From NCBI GenBank assembly GCA_026724425.1, contig JAIUCV010000570.1, positions 310,001-374,000 on the forward strand: DNA of 64,000 nt, in the 5' to 3' direction. The notes under the pieces were generated by a model. It worked only from the letters and a program-made list of their open reading frames with translations, was not told the origin of the DNA and did no database searches. Positions 25,501 to 35,730 of this stretch are shown piece after piece. Position numbers and translations under genes: made by a program. This DNA is from Erythrophleum ivorense (lineage: Eukaryota > Streptophyta > Magnoliopsida > Fabales > Fabaceae). Every line of letters begins with the position of its first letter. Position 1 is the stretch's first letter.

Positions 25501-28500
25501 GTAGAAAACACTAGACAAGTTCCCAATCTACATAATACTCACTAGAATCTTCAAACTTAATTGCCAAAGGTACTTCAACACCCTCTACTCTTAACCAGAT
25601 GTGAAAAAAAACAACAGGGAAAACCTTGGTGTGATCATTGTCATAAAGTTGGTCACACCAAGGATGTTTGCTAGAAGTTACATGGCAACCTACCTAATTG
25701 GAGGCTTAAGCAAAAAGGAGAAACTTGAGGCTTAATGATAAGCAATAAAGAGAAACCTGAACCCCTAGCTTCTTCCTTGTTTAGTAAGGAGCAATGGGCA
25801 CTACAAAAGGCGTCTGAAATTAAAAGATCAATAATATGGAGAAGGTTGTTGGTACTAGTATTGTTGCTAAATTAGGTAATTTTCCACTTGCTCTTAATAC
25901 ACAAATACAAAAATCCAATAATTGGATCATAGACTTAAAGCCACTAATCACATGACGGGTAAAGTCTCTCTTGAAGAATTGTGTGCCTTGGGCACTAACA
26001 ATTTTGTTATGAAAATTGCTTATGAGTCCTTATCTAAAGTTATTGGTATTGGAGAAGTTAAAATCTCATATGATATAATTTTGAAAGATGTGTTATTCAT
26101 AGTTAAATTAACTTGCAATTTGCTCTCTATTAGCAAACTTGTAAAGAATTTACATTGTACCCCTAATTTCTCTGTAAATGTTTGTGTATTTCAAGACTTG
26201 GCATCAAGGAAGAAGATTGGCAATGCTAAAGAGTACACTAGCTTGTACTACCTTATTGGAGCACAAAATATAGCTGAAAGAGCATTACATGTATCCACCT
26301 TGAATATTGATGAGGCTACTTTATGACATTATGGGTTAGGATATCCTAGTTTTTTTATTTAAAACAAATATATCCACATTTGATCAATAAAATTACTTCA
26401 TTTTAATGGGAATTTTGTCATCCCTCTAAACATGTCAAAAGCATCTATCTTCCTCATAATCATAAATCAACCAAACCTTTTTATCTTGTGCACAGTGATA
26501 TTTGGAGGCTCTCGCAAATGAAAACTTTAAATGGGACAAAGTGGTTTATGATATTTATTGATAATCATACCCGGTTAACTTGGCTATAACTCCTAGGAGA
26601 AAAATCTGAAGTAGCCAAAGTTTCTAAAATCTTCCATAAACTCATTCAAAATCAATTCAAAGCAAGCATTGAAATTCTAATAACTGATAATGCCAAAAAT
26701 TACTTTAACTCTACCTAAGGACAATACTTGGAAGAACAAGAAATTATACACCAAAAGTTTCTGTGCAAATACCCCTCAACAAAACAGGATAATTGAAAGA
26801 AAGAATTGGCACATTCTTCAAGTTGTGCATTCCTTATTAATTATAACAAATGCACCTAAACATTTTTTAGGAAAGGCTATCATGACAATTATTTATCATA
26901 TTAATAGAAAGCCCTCTAAAACATTAGACTTCCATTCTTCTCAACAAAAACTACTTGAACTACCCGCACACAATGAGCATTATTCTTCAAAAAATATTTG
27001 GTTGTACATCATTTGTCCATAATGAACATGGTGGAAAAATTGACTTTAGAGCTATTAAGTGCATATTCCTTAGATATTCACCTATTCAAAAAGGGTATAA
27101 ATGTTATTCACCATAGCTTATGAAATTTTTTACCACCATGAATATTACATTTTTTGAGAACACACCTTTCTATGCTCAAACACCCATTTAAGGGGAGAAT
27201 AATAATTTCAGCCCTAAAACAGAATATATGGCACCCAGGCACCTCATCCAACTCTCACACCAGCCACACTCATGACCCAAATATAACCCACACTGCAAGG
27301 ATGACAAAACGATTAGTTGCGAACAAGAAAAACCAATGACGGTACAACAACTAATATAGAGCTTGATGTGGATAGACTTGACTTTGATATGGATAGACCT
27401 GATATACCCAACTTGATGCTTCAAAAAATGCCATACTAAATACAAAGCTTAAAGTATATCCAAGAAGGAAGATAGGTTCAGCTACTAAATAGTATAACAA
27501 AGAAGAACCAATGACTGTACAGAGGGAGAGTTAGTGGCAAAATGGCAACATGAAGAGAAAGAACAAGGGCCAATATCCCCTCCTATGTCAAGTACTAAAA
27601 TGAAAGGAGATCTAGAGGTCCTCATAGCCTTGAGAAAAGGAGTAAGATCATGTGCTCAATACCCTATTAATCACTTCATTTCCTATGATAGGTTATCTCC
27701 AAACTTTTTTTGCATTTGTGACTAACGTTTCTAATGAAAGGCCACCAATAACATTCTTTAAGGCTGTAAAGAGACCTAAATGGAGGCAAGCCATCAATGA
27801 AGAATTGAGTGCACTTAAAAAAATAAATGAAAATTGGGAGATGACTAAACTACCACCAAGCAAGAAGCCCATAAGGTGCGAGTGAATATTTACAACAACA
27901 ACAACAACAATAAAGTCTTTTCCCACTAAGTGGGTTTAGTTATATGAATCAATCGACACTATAAAATTCTATCGTAAATCATATTTTTACATAAACAAGT
28001 CTAAATCTTTTTAAATAGTTTCTCTTATAGTTTTTCTTAGTCTTCCTCTACCTCTAACTATTGGACTACTCTCCATCTAATTTACTCTCCTAATTGGAAC
28101 TTATACAGGTCTCCTTTATACATGCCCAAACCATCTAAGTCGTAATTCTACAATCTTTTTCACAATAGGTGCAACTTCCACTTTCTCTCTAATGCATTCA
28201 TTTCTAATTCTATCTTGTTTGGTATGTCCACTCATCCAACGCAACATTCTCATCTCTGCAATATTGAACTTATTCTATTGTTAACTTTTTATTGTCCGAC
28301 ACGCAATTCCATACAACATTGCAGGCTCAATAACTGTGCAATAAAATTTACTTTTAAGTTTAAATAGCACTCTTCTATCATAAATTAACGCCCAATGCAC
28401 TCCTCAATTTCATCCACTTCGCTTGAATCCTATGTTTTACATCTTCCTCTATTTCCCCATCATATTGTATGATAGATCCAAGATATTTAAACTGTGTAAC

Positions 28501-31500
28501 TTATGGTATGATATGCTCTCCAATTTTCACTTTTATACTAAAACTAGTGCATCTCTTACTAAACTTAAATTCCATATACTCCGTTTTACTTCTATATAAA
28601 CGAAATCCTTATCCTTCCAAAACTAGTCTTTACTTCTCTAACTTCTTATTCATTTCCTCCCTCGATTCTTCGATTAGAACTAAGTCATCTGCAAAAAGCA
28701 TATCATACGGTATTGACTACCAAGAGACAATCAAATATAATTCTGATGGAAGTATTAATTGGCACAAAACCAAGTTTTGTAGCTAAGGGTTTACTCAAAC
28801 TTACAATATTGACTACCAAGAGACATTTGCTGCCCTAATTAGGAAGTTCAATACCATCAAAATACTATTATCTCTTACAGTTAATTTTGATTGGCCACTA
28901 CACTAATTAGATGTGAAAAATGCCTTCTTAAATGACAAATTGGAGGAAGAAGTGCATATGAAGGTCTCATAGGGACTTGAATCCAAAAACACTTCAAATA
29001 CTATGTATAAGCTTCATAAATCCCTATGGTTTAAAGCAGTCACTCAGGCATAGTTGGAAGGATTTACTAAGTGGTTAAAAAGACTAGGTTATGTTCAATG
29101 TCAAACTAATCATACATTATTCTTTAAATCTTCATCTAATAGGAGAATTGCAATCTTAATAATATATGTGGATGACATTGTTGCCATAGGAGATTATGAG
29201 GAAGAGATCATTAGGCTGAAGAGCTCACTTGCTACTGAATTTAAAATAAAAGATTTAAGATACGTAAGATATATCTTAGCTATGGAGGTAACAAGGACCA
29301 GAAGGGATATTACTCTCTTTGTAAGAAAATATACTCTAAATTTGCTACAAGAAACAAAGATGTTGATGTGCAAACTAGCAAACATCCTAATAGAAGTCAA
29401 CTTGTCTTAAGAAGGAAGGCATAATAATGGATATTGGGAGATACCAAAGGTTGGTAGATAAGCTAACTTACCTTTCTCATACTTGTCCTAACATCAGTTT
29501 TGTTGTGAGTATGGCTAGTTAGTTTATGAATAGGCCAACTAAAGATAAGCTAGAGGGAGTTTACAAAATTTTGAGATATTAGAAGATGACACCTAACAAA
29601 GCCTGTTCTTTGAGAAAGGGGGACACAGAAGCATTGAAATATACACTAATGCAGACTGGGTAGGCTTAATGACAAATAAAAGGTCTACAACTGGGCATTG
29701 CATCTTTGCATAGGGCAATCTAGTTACATAGAAAGGTAAGAAGCAACCAATTGTTGCAAGCAATGGTGCAGAAGCCGAGTTTCATGCACTTGCCTTAGGT
29801 ATATGTGAAGGACTAGATTAAAAAGGTCCTTCAAGAGTTAAATATTTCATTTGAAAACTTATGAAGGTTATGTGTAATAATATGGCTACAGTTGTGAAGA
29901 ATCCTATCCATCATGATAAAACGAAACATGTTGAGATCGACAGAAACTTCATTAAATGGTTGATTTAGGATTAATGGAAGTCTTCTATATTCCTACCAAT
30001 TTACAAGTGGATGACTTGTGGTAGTGGCAAGATCCAAATTTGAAGAATTATGTTCCAAGCCAGGTTTGAAGAATAGTTACCTCCCAACTTAAAGAGAAGT
30101 GTTGGTGACACACATGCTACAAAGCTAAAAGTCAATATCGCATAGAACATTGCACAAGTAGCTACATTAGTTGCCTTAGAAGCTTCGATTATCATTTGTT
30201 TTTTTATTTCTTATTTTCGAGTCTAGCTGTTGGCATTTTCTACCCTATTAGGATTAGTCCTTTTATTTTTTATTTAGTTGTATAATGTTTTTTCAGTTTT
30301 TGTCCCATTAGAACTAGGACATAGTTATTTACTCCATATATACGTGTACTGTGCTTGTCACAAGCTCAAGCAATAATACATTGATTATTTCCCTTTTATC
30401 TCTCTCTTCTTTGTTTAGTTCTTCAAAATGACTGATATATTTACCAAAGTGAAGCTTGTAAATTTAACTAGTTAATCTCACTTAATAATTTTATTGCATA
30501 TAAATAAGCCTAGCAACCTCTCAGTGCACACATAATTTACACAATATCGTTGCACCACGAAGCCTTTCACAAGTCTTCCTTAGCTTCCCACTTCAACCTC
30601 AAAAGCTGCCACTTTCTACTCCCAATCGAAATAAGGGCTATAAGCAAGAAAAGAGCACATTGTTACCAATGGTGGGATAAGATCCTCGTCATTGTCATCT
30701 TCATTCACCTCAGGATGCTTGACGATAAGAGCCATGCCTTTTTGAAGCCACTCTTCCACTTGTCAGGAGCCCCTAACAATGCCATTGTGGGAGTAGCATC
30801 CTGCAAAGACTCATTGCAAGGAAAATCAATCACCCTAGCTAGGCCACTGGAGATGGTGGCCCTACTCAATCCTTCCAAGTAAGCCATCCTGTCCATATTT
30901 TCTTATGAAGCTGCACGAGGTAAAAAGAAACATAAGCTCAGTAAACATCTCTAGCTTAACGCAAAAGTAAACAAACATTGCCAAAGATACCTATGCGAGA
31001 AGTTAGCTGAAACTGTCTAACTGTGATGACACCAATCCCTAACAAGACCAAAACATAAGTCATAAAAGTTAAGGGGATACCATCCATAGCAAACCCGTGA
31101 GCCACTTCTGTCAAAAGCTTAGGGGCACTACCCAATTTAATCTCCAAGAAGTTGTGCAAGTTCATAACTGTTGCCTTCTAAATACATTGCTAAGCAAAGG
31201 AAATGCCACCACAAGCAACCAAATCTTGCACAAATAATAACTGCTTCTCAATGTACTCAAACAATAATCAAGGCAAAAAAGGCTACAATTTTTAGGATAC
31301 CCAAAAGTGAAAAGACCTTTCACTGATGACCAGGGATTGAAGGCGAAAAAGGAGCTAAACAATGCAAAAGTAGGTTGCACCCCCCCCAAACTACAAAGGG
31401 CAACAAAGGCCAAAATATTCATCATTGCCAAAGGAAGAAGTTGACTTAATGGCATAACCAAACTCTTCAAAAATTGCAACAATCGTAGCATTTCCCTCAC

Positions 31501-34500
31501 TGTGGAAAATACCATGACCTTTGGGAGGAACATACAAAAGGAAACTTGAAGAAACGATATACTCTCTCCTCAGCTAATCCATATTAGAATCAATAACCTC
31601 ACTCTCAAATTCCCTCACATGGGAGTGGCAAAAGGCCCCTTCTTTTTGCCCTTTCCTTTAGATCTCCTCATAGACCTACAAAGGACAAAGAAATGCAAAG
31701 AGGGGAGAAATTAGAAATACAAGGTTGATGGGGGAAGAAAGGGAGGCAAAAAGTTAGCTAATGTCCAAAGGACCACTCATTTCAAATACACAAAAAGATA
31801 ACTGTCTAAGGCATGAACATCAAAACAAGGACATGTAGCAACACTTGCAAGTATAACCTCAAGCACAGAACAAGAAAGGAAAGGAGGAACATATTGAGCT
31901 CAAGCCCACTTGGGCCTAAAACAGAATTAAGGGAAGTCAATAGGAAGAATCAGCCTCGATACCCTCAACACCATCCTAGCATAGCACCCTGCTAGTCAAA
32001 TGGCGATGAACATTAACCAGCCCATCAAGAAACACCCTTGCGAAAGTTCAAAGGCCCCTAGTATCACTTGCAAAACGAGCATCCAAAAAATACTTCCAAG
32101 GTGCAAAATCTCCCTATCCTTGATTTAAGCAAACAACTGGAAGGCCATAACCTAAGCAAAGTTCCACTAGAAAGAAGCAACATTTCCAATCACAAAACAA
32201 ATGATGAGCCTCGAAAAAACCCTCCACTTAAGGTAGAAACTCCCACTAACCTTCATCCTTATCTCAACATTGCTTCAGACTACAAAAAGTGATAAAGACT
32301 ATGAATTGTAAAGCCAACACAACTTGCCCAAGAATAAAATTAATAATCACTACAATGGCAAATGGATCAACTGTGTCAAAGAGCAGCTATACTCGATTAA
32401 AATTGTTCTAATGAAAGGATGAGGAAGAAATTAAAGCCCATGAAAAGGATGATCCTCATACACACACCACATCACGTCAAAATTGGTGTTTGGAGGAATG
32501 AGGAAAACTCTAAGAAGAAAAGGCTAAACCAAAAAGAAACAATGAATTCAACCCACAAGAGTTATCGATTGTCTTCAATCATCCTAGAATACACAAAATA
32601 GGCCAAAGACAAAGCACAACAAGATGTCACTACTAGACTTGCCTTTGCAAAAAAACCTTAAGGAGACAAACGAATTCCTATCCATGGAGCAGAGATAGTG
32701 TAATCACTTTCAAAGAAATCTCAGTTGCCACCAAGGCAACACAAACAAAACAACTGCTCAAATTTTCAAAATAGGAAGCTTAAATACACACTTCTTTAAA
32801 CCCACTCAGCTTGAGACTTCACTAGCAGACTTGGGGCAAGTGTTATGGGAGCCTTATAAGCCTAATATTCCCATAGGCCTAAAACTGTCTAGCCCACATT
32901 GCCAAGACTCATACATATGGAGACATCACAAAACCTTAAAAGATCAAGCAACAATTGGCTCAAATCTCTAGCTATATAAGAGACATAAACCCTTAAAAAC
33001 ATCATCTGCCATCCCTAGAAAACAATCACTCAACCCCAAGCAAACACAACACCTACTAGTGACTATTGACAACCCCTTATTCTCCTTAGCTATGAGAGGA
33101 AATCCCTTGTAGCAATACAATACTCTCAAACTGGGTTAAACTTCCTCATTCTTTTTCTGTCATACTCTTGACCCCTATAAACAGGTATTGAAAATCAAGG
33201 TTTATATGCGTGCATGTGTGTATTGTGAGTCTTGCAATTTCAGTCTTGTAGGATAAAGCAAGGACTCAATTTGATTTGTATTATTTGTGCCAGGCATGCC
33301 TATGTGTCTTTGTGTCGTTTTGTGTTATGATTTCTTGTGTTTTAGACTCTATAGGTTTGCTTTATTTGGAAATAGATTCCAAATTTTATGGCAAAAAGGA
33401 AAGAAAGATTGATGTTAAGTAATGGTTTATAACAATACTTTGAAATTAGTTTACTAAGTTGACAAAAAATAATGTCAATTTTCTTTTTGCTTTACAAAAA
33501 TGTATTAAGGCTTTAGTTATTAGAAAAAATAATTATTAAAGCCAAATGTGTGGTTCAAATTATACTAAGATGAGATTCTAGATAGTATACAATATACATC
33601 AAATATTTCAGTAATTATTTTAATAAGAATTTAAAAGAGTTAACAAGATTGAAATCACGTAATTATATTATTTGTTAAGTTGTAGAATCTAATATTTCTT
33701 TTGATTTTATTTTTTGATAGAAGCATAGAAATAGAAATGCAATTTTTTCCCAATTTTTATTCATCACATACTAGGATTATTTTCATATGTGATTTGTATT
33801 TTTAAATTATTTAATGAATTGTATATAAATATTATTTTCTTAATTAAAATTATATATATAATTAAAATCATTTAAATCATTAAATACTAAATACAGTTAT
33901 AAAGTGCATCCGTGCATAGCACAAGAATAATACTATAGTTTCTCGTAAACCAAATAATATTTTCTCTAAAAAATGACTGAAACGTGAGGGAAAAAGTTGA
34001 GACAAATGCCGAAGCAAATATCAAAAGTAAACCAACAATAAAAAATTCTAGATTGTTGTTCTATATATTTAATTTGAGTGACTTTAACAGATATCCATTA
34101 TTTATACATAGCTATTCATTAGTTAAGAAGATGAATCCAAATTAACATGTTCATTAAACTCTATAATTGTAATGAATTAGGTCGCATTGATAAAATACCG
34201 AAAGGATCAAATGGTTTATGAATCATGGATTTTCTTTGTCACCCCTAATTGATGATACTATTCTACTGTATTGAATATTTAACATTTATGCCTTAGCAAA
34301 ATCATTATATTCGGTTTCAACCAACATATAAGAAAAGACGAATAAAAACAAAAACTAATGCAAATTTAATATATGATTAAATTATCAAAAGATAATCTAT
34401 CCAAAAAAAATAAAAAAACACTTACTGATCCCTAGAGTTCCAACCAGATAAGTTGGCAGCTTCTGTCAAAGCATCTCTCCATCTTTGCACCTTTTCTTTG

Positions 34501-34937
34501 CTTTCTCTAAATCTCTCTTCATGTTTCTTTAAAGCTTCGGCAAAACTTTCTCTTTGGTGTCTTACATCAGACGGATCTACGCCATAGAAGATGGAGAAAG
34601 CTTTTCGACCCAGTTTATTTCTAGATTCAAGAATATTTTGAAGTTCATCCAAACACCAAGTAGAGAAAGCATAATTTTTGGAGAGAACTACAATTGCACA
34701 AAGAGAATCCTCAATTGCTTTTAAGAGTTGTTGTGGTACATCTTCTCCTTTCTCCATTCCTTCGTCATCCCTAAAAGTTATGATACCTCTTTTCCATAAA
34801 GCAGAATATAAGTGATCTGTAAAATTCCTTCGAGTGTCTTGTCCCATAAAACTCAAGAAAACGTGAAATCTCCATTTTGAAGTTGAATTAGAATTAGAAG
34901 AGGTTGCGGAAGATTCTCCTCGGACTCTAAGTGCCAT
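18261..34937 (-). CDS. Complete TIR-NB-ARC-LRR-C-JID (TNL) immune receptor, seven coding exons
   Basis: Predicted intracellular NLR sensing pathogen effectors and signalling through TIR NADase activity. Exons: 34,937-34,426; 21,979-20,875; 20,795-20,505; 20,399-19,608; 19,515-19,468; 19,388-18,753; 18,293-18,261. Every junction is GT/AG and keeps phase; lengths sum to 3,417 bp, 1,138 residues. TIR about 22-165 (catalytic Glu98 in WCLDEL); NB-ARC with P-loop GMGGIGKTT at ~227-235, kinase-2 VLLVLDD ~304-310, TTR ~336-338, GGLPLA ~392-397, MHD ~500-502; LRRs ~575-900; C-JID ~917-1,128. No internal stop is visible. Intron 1 is 12,446 bp and filled with transposons; whether it is spliced efficiently is unknown. 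Its architecture resembles tobacco N-like TNLs. Alternative: a separate TIR-only gene at 34.9 kb and a headless NB-LRR at 22 kb. Confidence 0.85.
19608..20795 (-). CDS. Exons 3 and 4 of the intact TNL: leucine-rich repeats
   Basis: Exon 3 (20,795-20,505, 97 codons) starts GTNAIQGIALPI and contains LKVVQWPKYPLESLP and IKQLWNGIQ, the usual first TNL repeats. Exon 4 (20,399-19,608, 264 codons) has repeats such as LKFIDLSYSKCL, LKKLVLMNLSNCS and LTSLTELDLRNCGISD. Compared with its two local paralogues exon 4 lacks 147 bp between GLKDLRLAGCK and GSYLTSL, and the remaining sequence there differs. LRR copy-number change of this sort is typical of the recognition surface. Confidence 0.92.
20875..21979 (-). 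CDS. Exon 2 of the intact TNL: NB-ARC domain
   Basis: The acceptor TTTTTGTAG precedes GCATGAAACGGATC. The reading frame is open throughout and carries all NB-ARC signatures: RFIGIWGMGGIGKTTLA, FDICCFLANIREAS, KKVLLVLDDVDH, GSKIIITTRD, GGLPLALAVLGSFL, FLDIACFFKG and LEMHDLLQELGRS. The aspartate after VLLVLD and the W-G-M-G P-loop are typical of TNL rather than CNL proteins. It ends at NNNA before GTGAGTG. This domain binds ADP/ATP and acts as the activation switch. Confidence 0.93.
23215..24290 (+). pseudogene. Ty3/gypsy (Tat-like) gag fragment, interrupted by a MITE
   Basis: Plus-strand frames read TTLKDKGKIWFNILPHNLID and NESLEEFVKRFSKKLY (23,230-23,440), matching the retrotransposon gag domain of plant gypsy elements. 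After the MITE, 24,140-24,290 reads TCHYQHDVNYDTKQCKDLK and then IRRGYLQNYVG, the histidine/cysteine knuckle block of Tat/Athila gag. Stops interrupt it (for example within IDSFG). The element's 5' LTR was not found; a probable 3' LTR is at 32,841. Most of pol is missing. Confidence 0.7.
23699..24011. mobile_element. Tourist-like (PIF/Harbinger) MITE, 313 bp
   Basis: Terminal inverted repeats: GGACACGTTTGGTACG at the left and, reading inward from the right end, GGGCATGTTTGGTATG. A 3-bp TTA lies on each side (23,696-23,698 and 24,012-24,014), the target preference of PIF/Harbinger MITEs. The interior is rich in GGGAATGGGAAAGGG-like runs on one side and their complement on the other. It has no coding capacity. 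It sits inside the gypsy gag, so it is younger than that element. Confidence 0.8.
24496..24817 (+). repeat. 5' LTR of the intronic copia element
   Basis: 322 bp, TG...CA ends, with CTATAAATA near 24,737 as a plausible TATA box, followed by GCTCAAGCAATAATACATTG shared with the 3' LTR. It differs from the 3' LTR at many positions, so the insertion is not recent. Confidence 0.9.
24818..25710 (+). pseudogene. copia gag remnant with zinc knuckle
   Basis: Frames show ITGHHFNGNNYLEWS near 24,970 (typical copia gag opening) and, at about 25,630, WCDHCHKVGHTKDVC, a CX2CX4HX4C zinc knuckle, followed immediately by a stop and KLHGN. Several stops and frame changes between the two. Confidence 0.8.
25900..26990 (+). 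pseudogene. copia protease and integrase remnant
   Basis: NWIID at 25,920 followed by ATNHMTG in a shifted frame is the protease active-site block with the D-S-G damaged by a frameshift. Downstream, LVHSDIW (26,483), WFMIFIDNHTRLTW (26,540) and CANTPQQNRIIERKN (26,760) are copia integrase core motifs. Frames change and stops intervene, so no functional integrase is encoded. Confidence 0.8.
27884..28710 (-). mobile_element. 5'-truncated RTE-type LINE fragment inside the copia element
   Basis: On the minus strand 28,700-28,560 reads YDMLFADDLVLIEESREEMN then FRLYRSKTEYMEFKFSK, the catalytic ADD block and downstream region of plant RTE-clade LINE reverse transcriptase, with two stops. The 3' end at ~27,888-27,912 is a (TTG)n tail next to a TCCCACTAAGTGGG-like terminus (seen here as TTCCCACTAAGTGGG), diagnostic of plant RTE elements. 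It splits the copia coding frame between PIRCEW and TIKYNSDGS. The 5' part of the element is missing, as usual for LINE insertions. Confidence 0.85.
28725..29420 (+). pseudogene. copia reverse transcriptase remnant
   Basis: IKYNSDGSINWHKTK and GFTQTYNIDYQETFAAL (28,725-28,840) are the conserved start of copia RT; the YVDDIVAIGDYEEEI block (29,165) carries the catalytic YVDD. A ~118-codon open stretch (29,054-29,410) remains. The upstream part of RT is split by the LINE fragment. Confidence 0.85.
29450..30060 (+). pseudogene. copia RNase H remnant
   Basis: Frames show YTNADWVG near 29,640, then KRSTTGHCIF and KKQPIVASNGAEAEFHAL, the conserved RNase H blocks of copia polyproteins, followed by the DNMATVVKNPIHHDKTKHVE-type tail near 29,880. 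Stops interrupt it. Confidence 0.8.
30100..30425 (+). repeat. 3' LTR of the intronic copia element
   Basis: 326 bp, preceded by the purine tract AAAGAGAAG. The TATA region reads CCATATATACG rather than CTATAAATA. The polyadenylation side carries CAAGCTCAAGCAATAATACA as in the 5' LTR. Confidence 0.9.
30426..32840. other. Interior of the gypsy element right of the copia insertion, with possible antisense ORF remnant
   Basis: On the minus strand, 31,533-31,162 contains an open stretch with ALCSLGGVQPTFALFSSFFA and VKGLFTFGYPK, resembling the 'putative gypsy type transposon' (Transposase_28-like) proteins. Tat-lineage gypsy elements are known to carry an antisense ORF between pol and the 3' LTR, so the position fits. 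The match is by eye and weak. The plus-strand short ORFs at 31.8-32.6 kb are not recognisable. Confidence 0.35.
32841..33185 (+). repeat. Probable 3' LTR of the Tat-like gypsy element
   Basis: CTTGGGGCAAG directly before TGTTATGGGAGCC resembles the purine tract and LTR start of Tat-type gypsy elements. A TATA-like CTATATAAGAG at ~32,974 and a T-rich region with CTTGTAGCAATACAATA follow. The 3' boundary is estimated (near CTATAAACA at ~33,184); the partner 5' LTR is not seen. Confidence 0.5.
33186..34425. other. AT-rich end of intron 1 next to the TIR exon
   Basis: No ORF, repeat boundary or RNA recognised. It is the sequence directly downstream of the exon 1 donor. Confidence 0.5.
34426..34937 (-). 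CDS. Exon 1 of the intact TNL: TIR domain
   Basis: ATG at 34,937, preceded by a leader shared with the two TIR pseudo-exons. The frame shows FHVFLSFMGQDTRRNFTDHL, GIITFRDDEGMEKGE, AIVVLSKNYAFSTWCLDEL, FSIFYGVDPSDVRHQ and ALTEAANLSGW, which are TIR blocks in order. Glu98 is the expected NADase residue. The exon ends GGGATCA before GTAAGTG (donor at 34,425), leaving two bases of a codon that the first base of exon 2 completes (Gln). If unspliced, translation stops almost immediately at TAA, giving a TIR-only protein of 171 residues. Confidence 0.92.
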
Positions 34938-35730
34938 TGCGGGTTTCTACCTTTTGGTTTAGTGTCCAAATTGTAACCTACAACAACATAATCATATCAT
35001 TTGCCAAAGAAAAAAAGAAAAGGGAAAGGAATCATATACGTAATTAAAAGCTAGACTCTCGCCCCCAAAAAAAAAATGTCTAATAGGTGCTGGATTAAAA
35101 AAAGTTATGCAAGATCTATAATAATTGATATATAATGAACGATACTGCGTATATATGCTATTGAACAGATTTTACATATATCCTCAGCTCACTGCTATGA
35201 TCTAAATTCAATGGACTATGATCTAGAGATATCACAATTCACAAGTGCAGAGGAACGAGCAAAGACCGATTTATATATGGTTGTTCTCAAGTGGGCAACA
35301 TAACATACATTTATTAATTTTTATTATGTTTTCCTTATATTTCATCAATAAATTAGAATTTGGTCAATTCTTTTTACGCTAGTCTGGTGCAACTTACACA
35401 AATTAAGAATGATTAAATTACCCTTAAAAAGGCTTGTAAAAAAATACTCTAAAATTAATTTATATTTTATAGATTCAATTCTCATAACTTTACATCTCTC
35501 TCACTTTATCTTCAGTTCTCTCCAAACAATTCACTTTCTGTGAGTTATCCTTCTCTATAATTAACACCATATTAACTCTACTATATAGTATATATTATAA
35601 GAATATTTTTTTGTGTCTATTTCACATAATTTTAACTAACTAATCAGAGAAAGACAAAAAAAATCAAAGAGGAAGCCTGGAGGCAATCATTGATAAGTAT
35701 GAAATTATAAATTCATTATCTGATCAGATC
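34938..35730 (-). promoter_or_regulatory. 5' leader and upstream flank of the intact TNL
   Basis: Minus strand upstream of the ATG: TTGTTGTAG then GTTACAATTTGGACAC, a leader conserved at the two TIR pseudo-exons and likely a 5' UTR intron acceptor. Farther up, TATAGTATATATTATAAGAA and TTCATTATCTGATCAGATCA recur in the copy at 8.6-8.8 kb. Conservation across copies suggests the promoter lies within this block; no transcription start was determined. Confidence 0.5.

Larger units (their letters stand above)
24496..30425 (+). mobile_element. Ty1/copia LTR retrotransposon, full structure, coding region decayed
   Basis: Two LTRs (24,496-24,817 and 30,100-30,425) begin TGTTGGTGA and end GTTCTTCA. 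Target duplication: GAATG (24,491-24,495) and AAATG (30,426-30,430), one mismatch. Primer-binding site TGGTATCAGAGCC at 24,818 (initiator tRNA-Met type) and purine-rich AAAGAGAAG before the 3' LTR. Between them, in order: gag with zinc knuckle, protease, integrase, reverse transcriptase with YVDD, and RNase H, which is copia order. Many stops and frameshifts, so it is not autonomous. It lies antisense to the host TNL, inside its first intron, and a LINE fragment has inserted into it. Confidence 0.92.
21980..34425 (-). other. Intron 1 of the intact TNL (12.4 kb, transposon nest)
   Basis: Bounded by GTAAGTG (34,425) and TTTTTGTAG (21,980) on the minus strand. It contains gypsy remains, a MITE, a full-length copia element and a LINE fragment, all described separately; the copia and gypsy read on the plus strand, antisense to the gene. 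21,984-22,700 and 33,190-34,420 are AT-rich with no gene. 22,145-22,400 contains GGGCTAATTAATAAGATGGG and may be a decayed hAT-type MITE, weakly supported. Confidence 0.75.
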
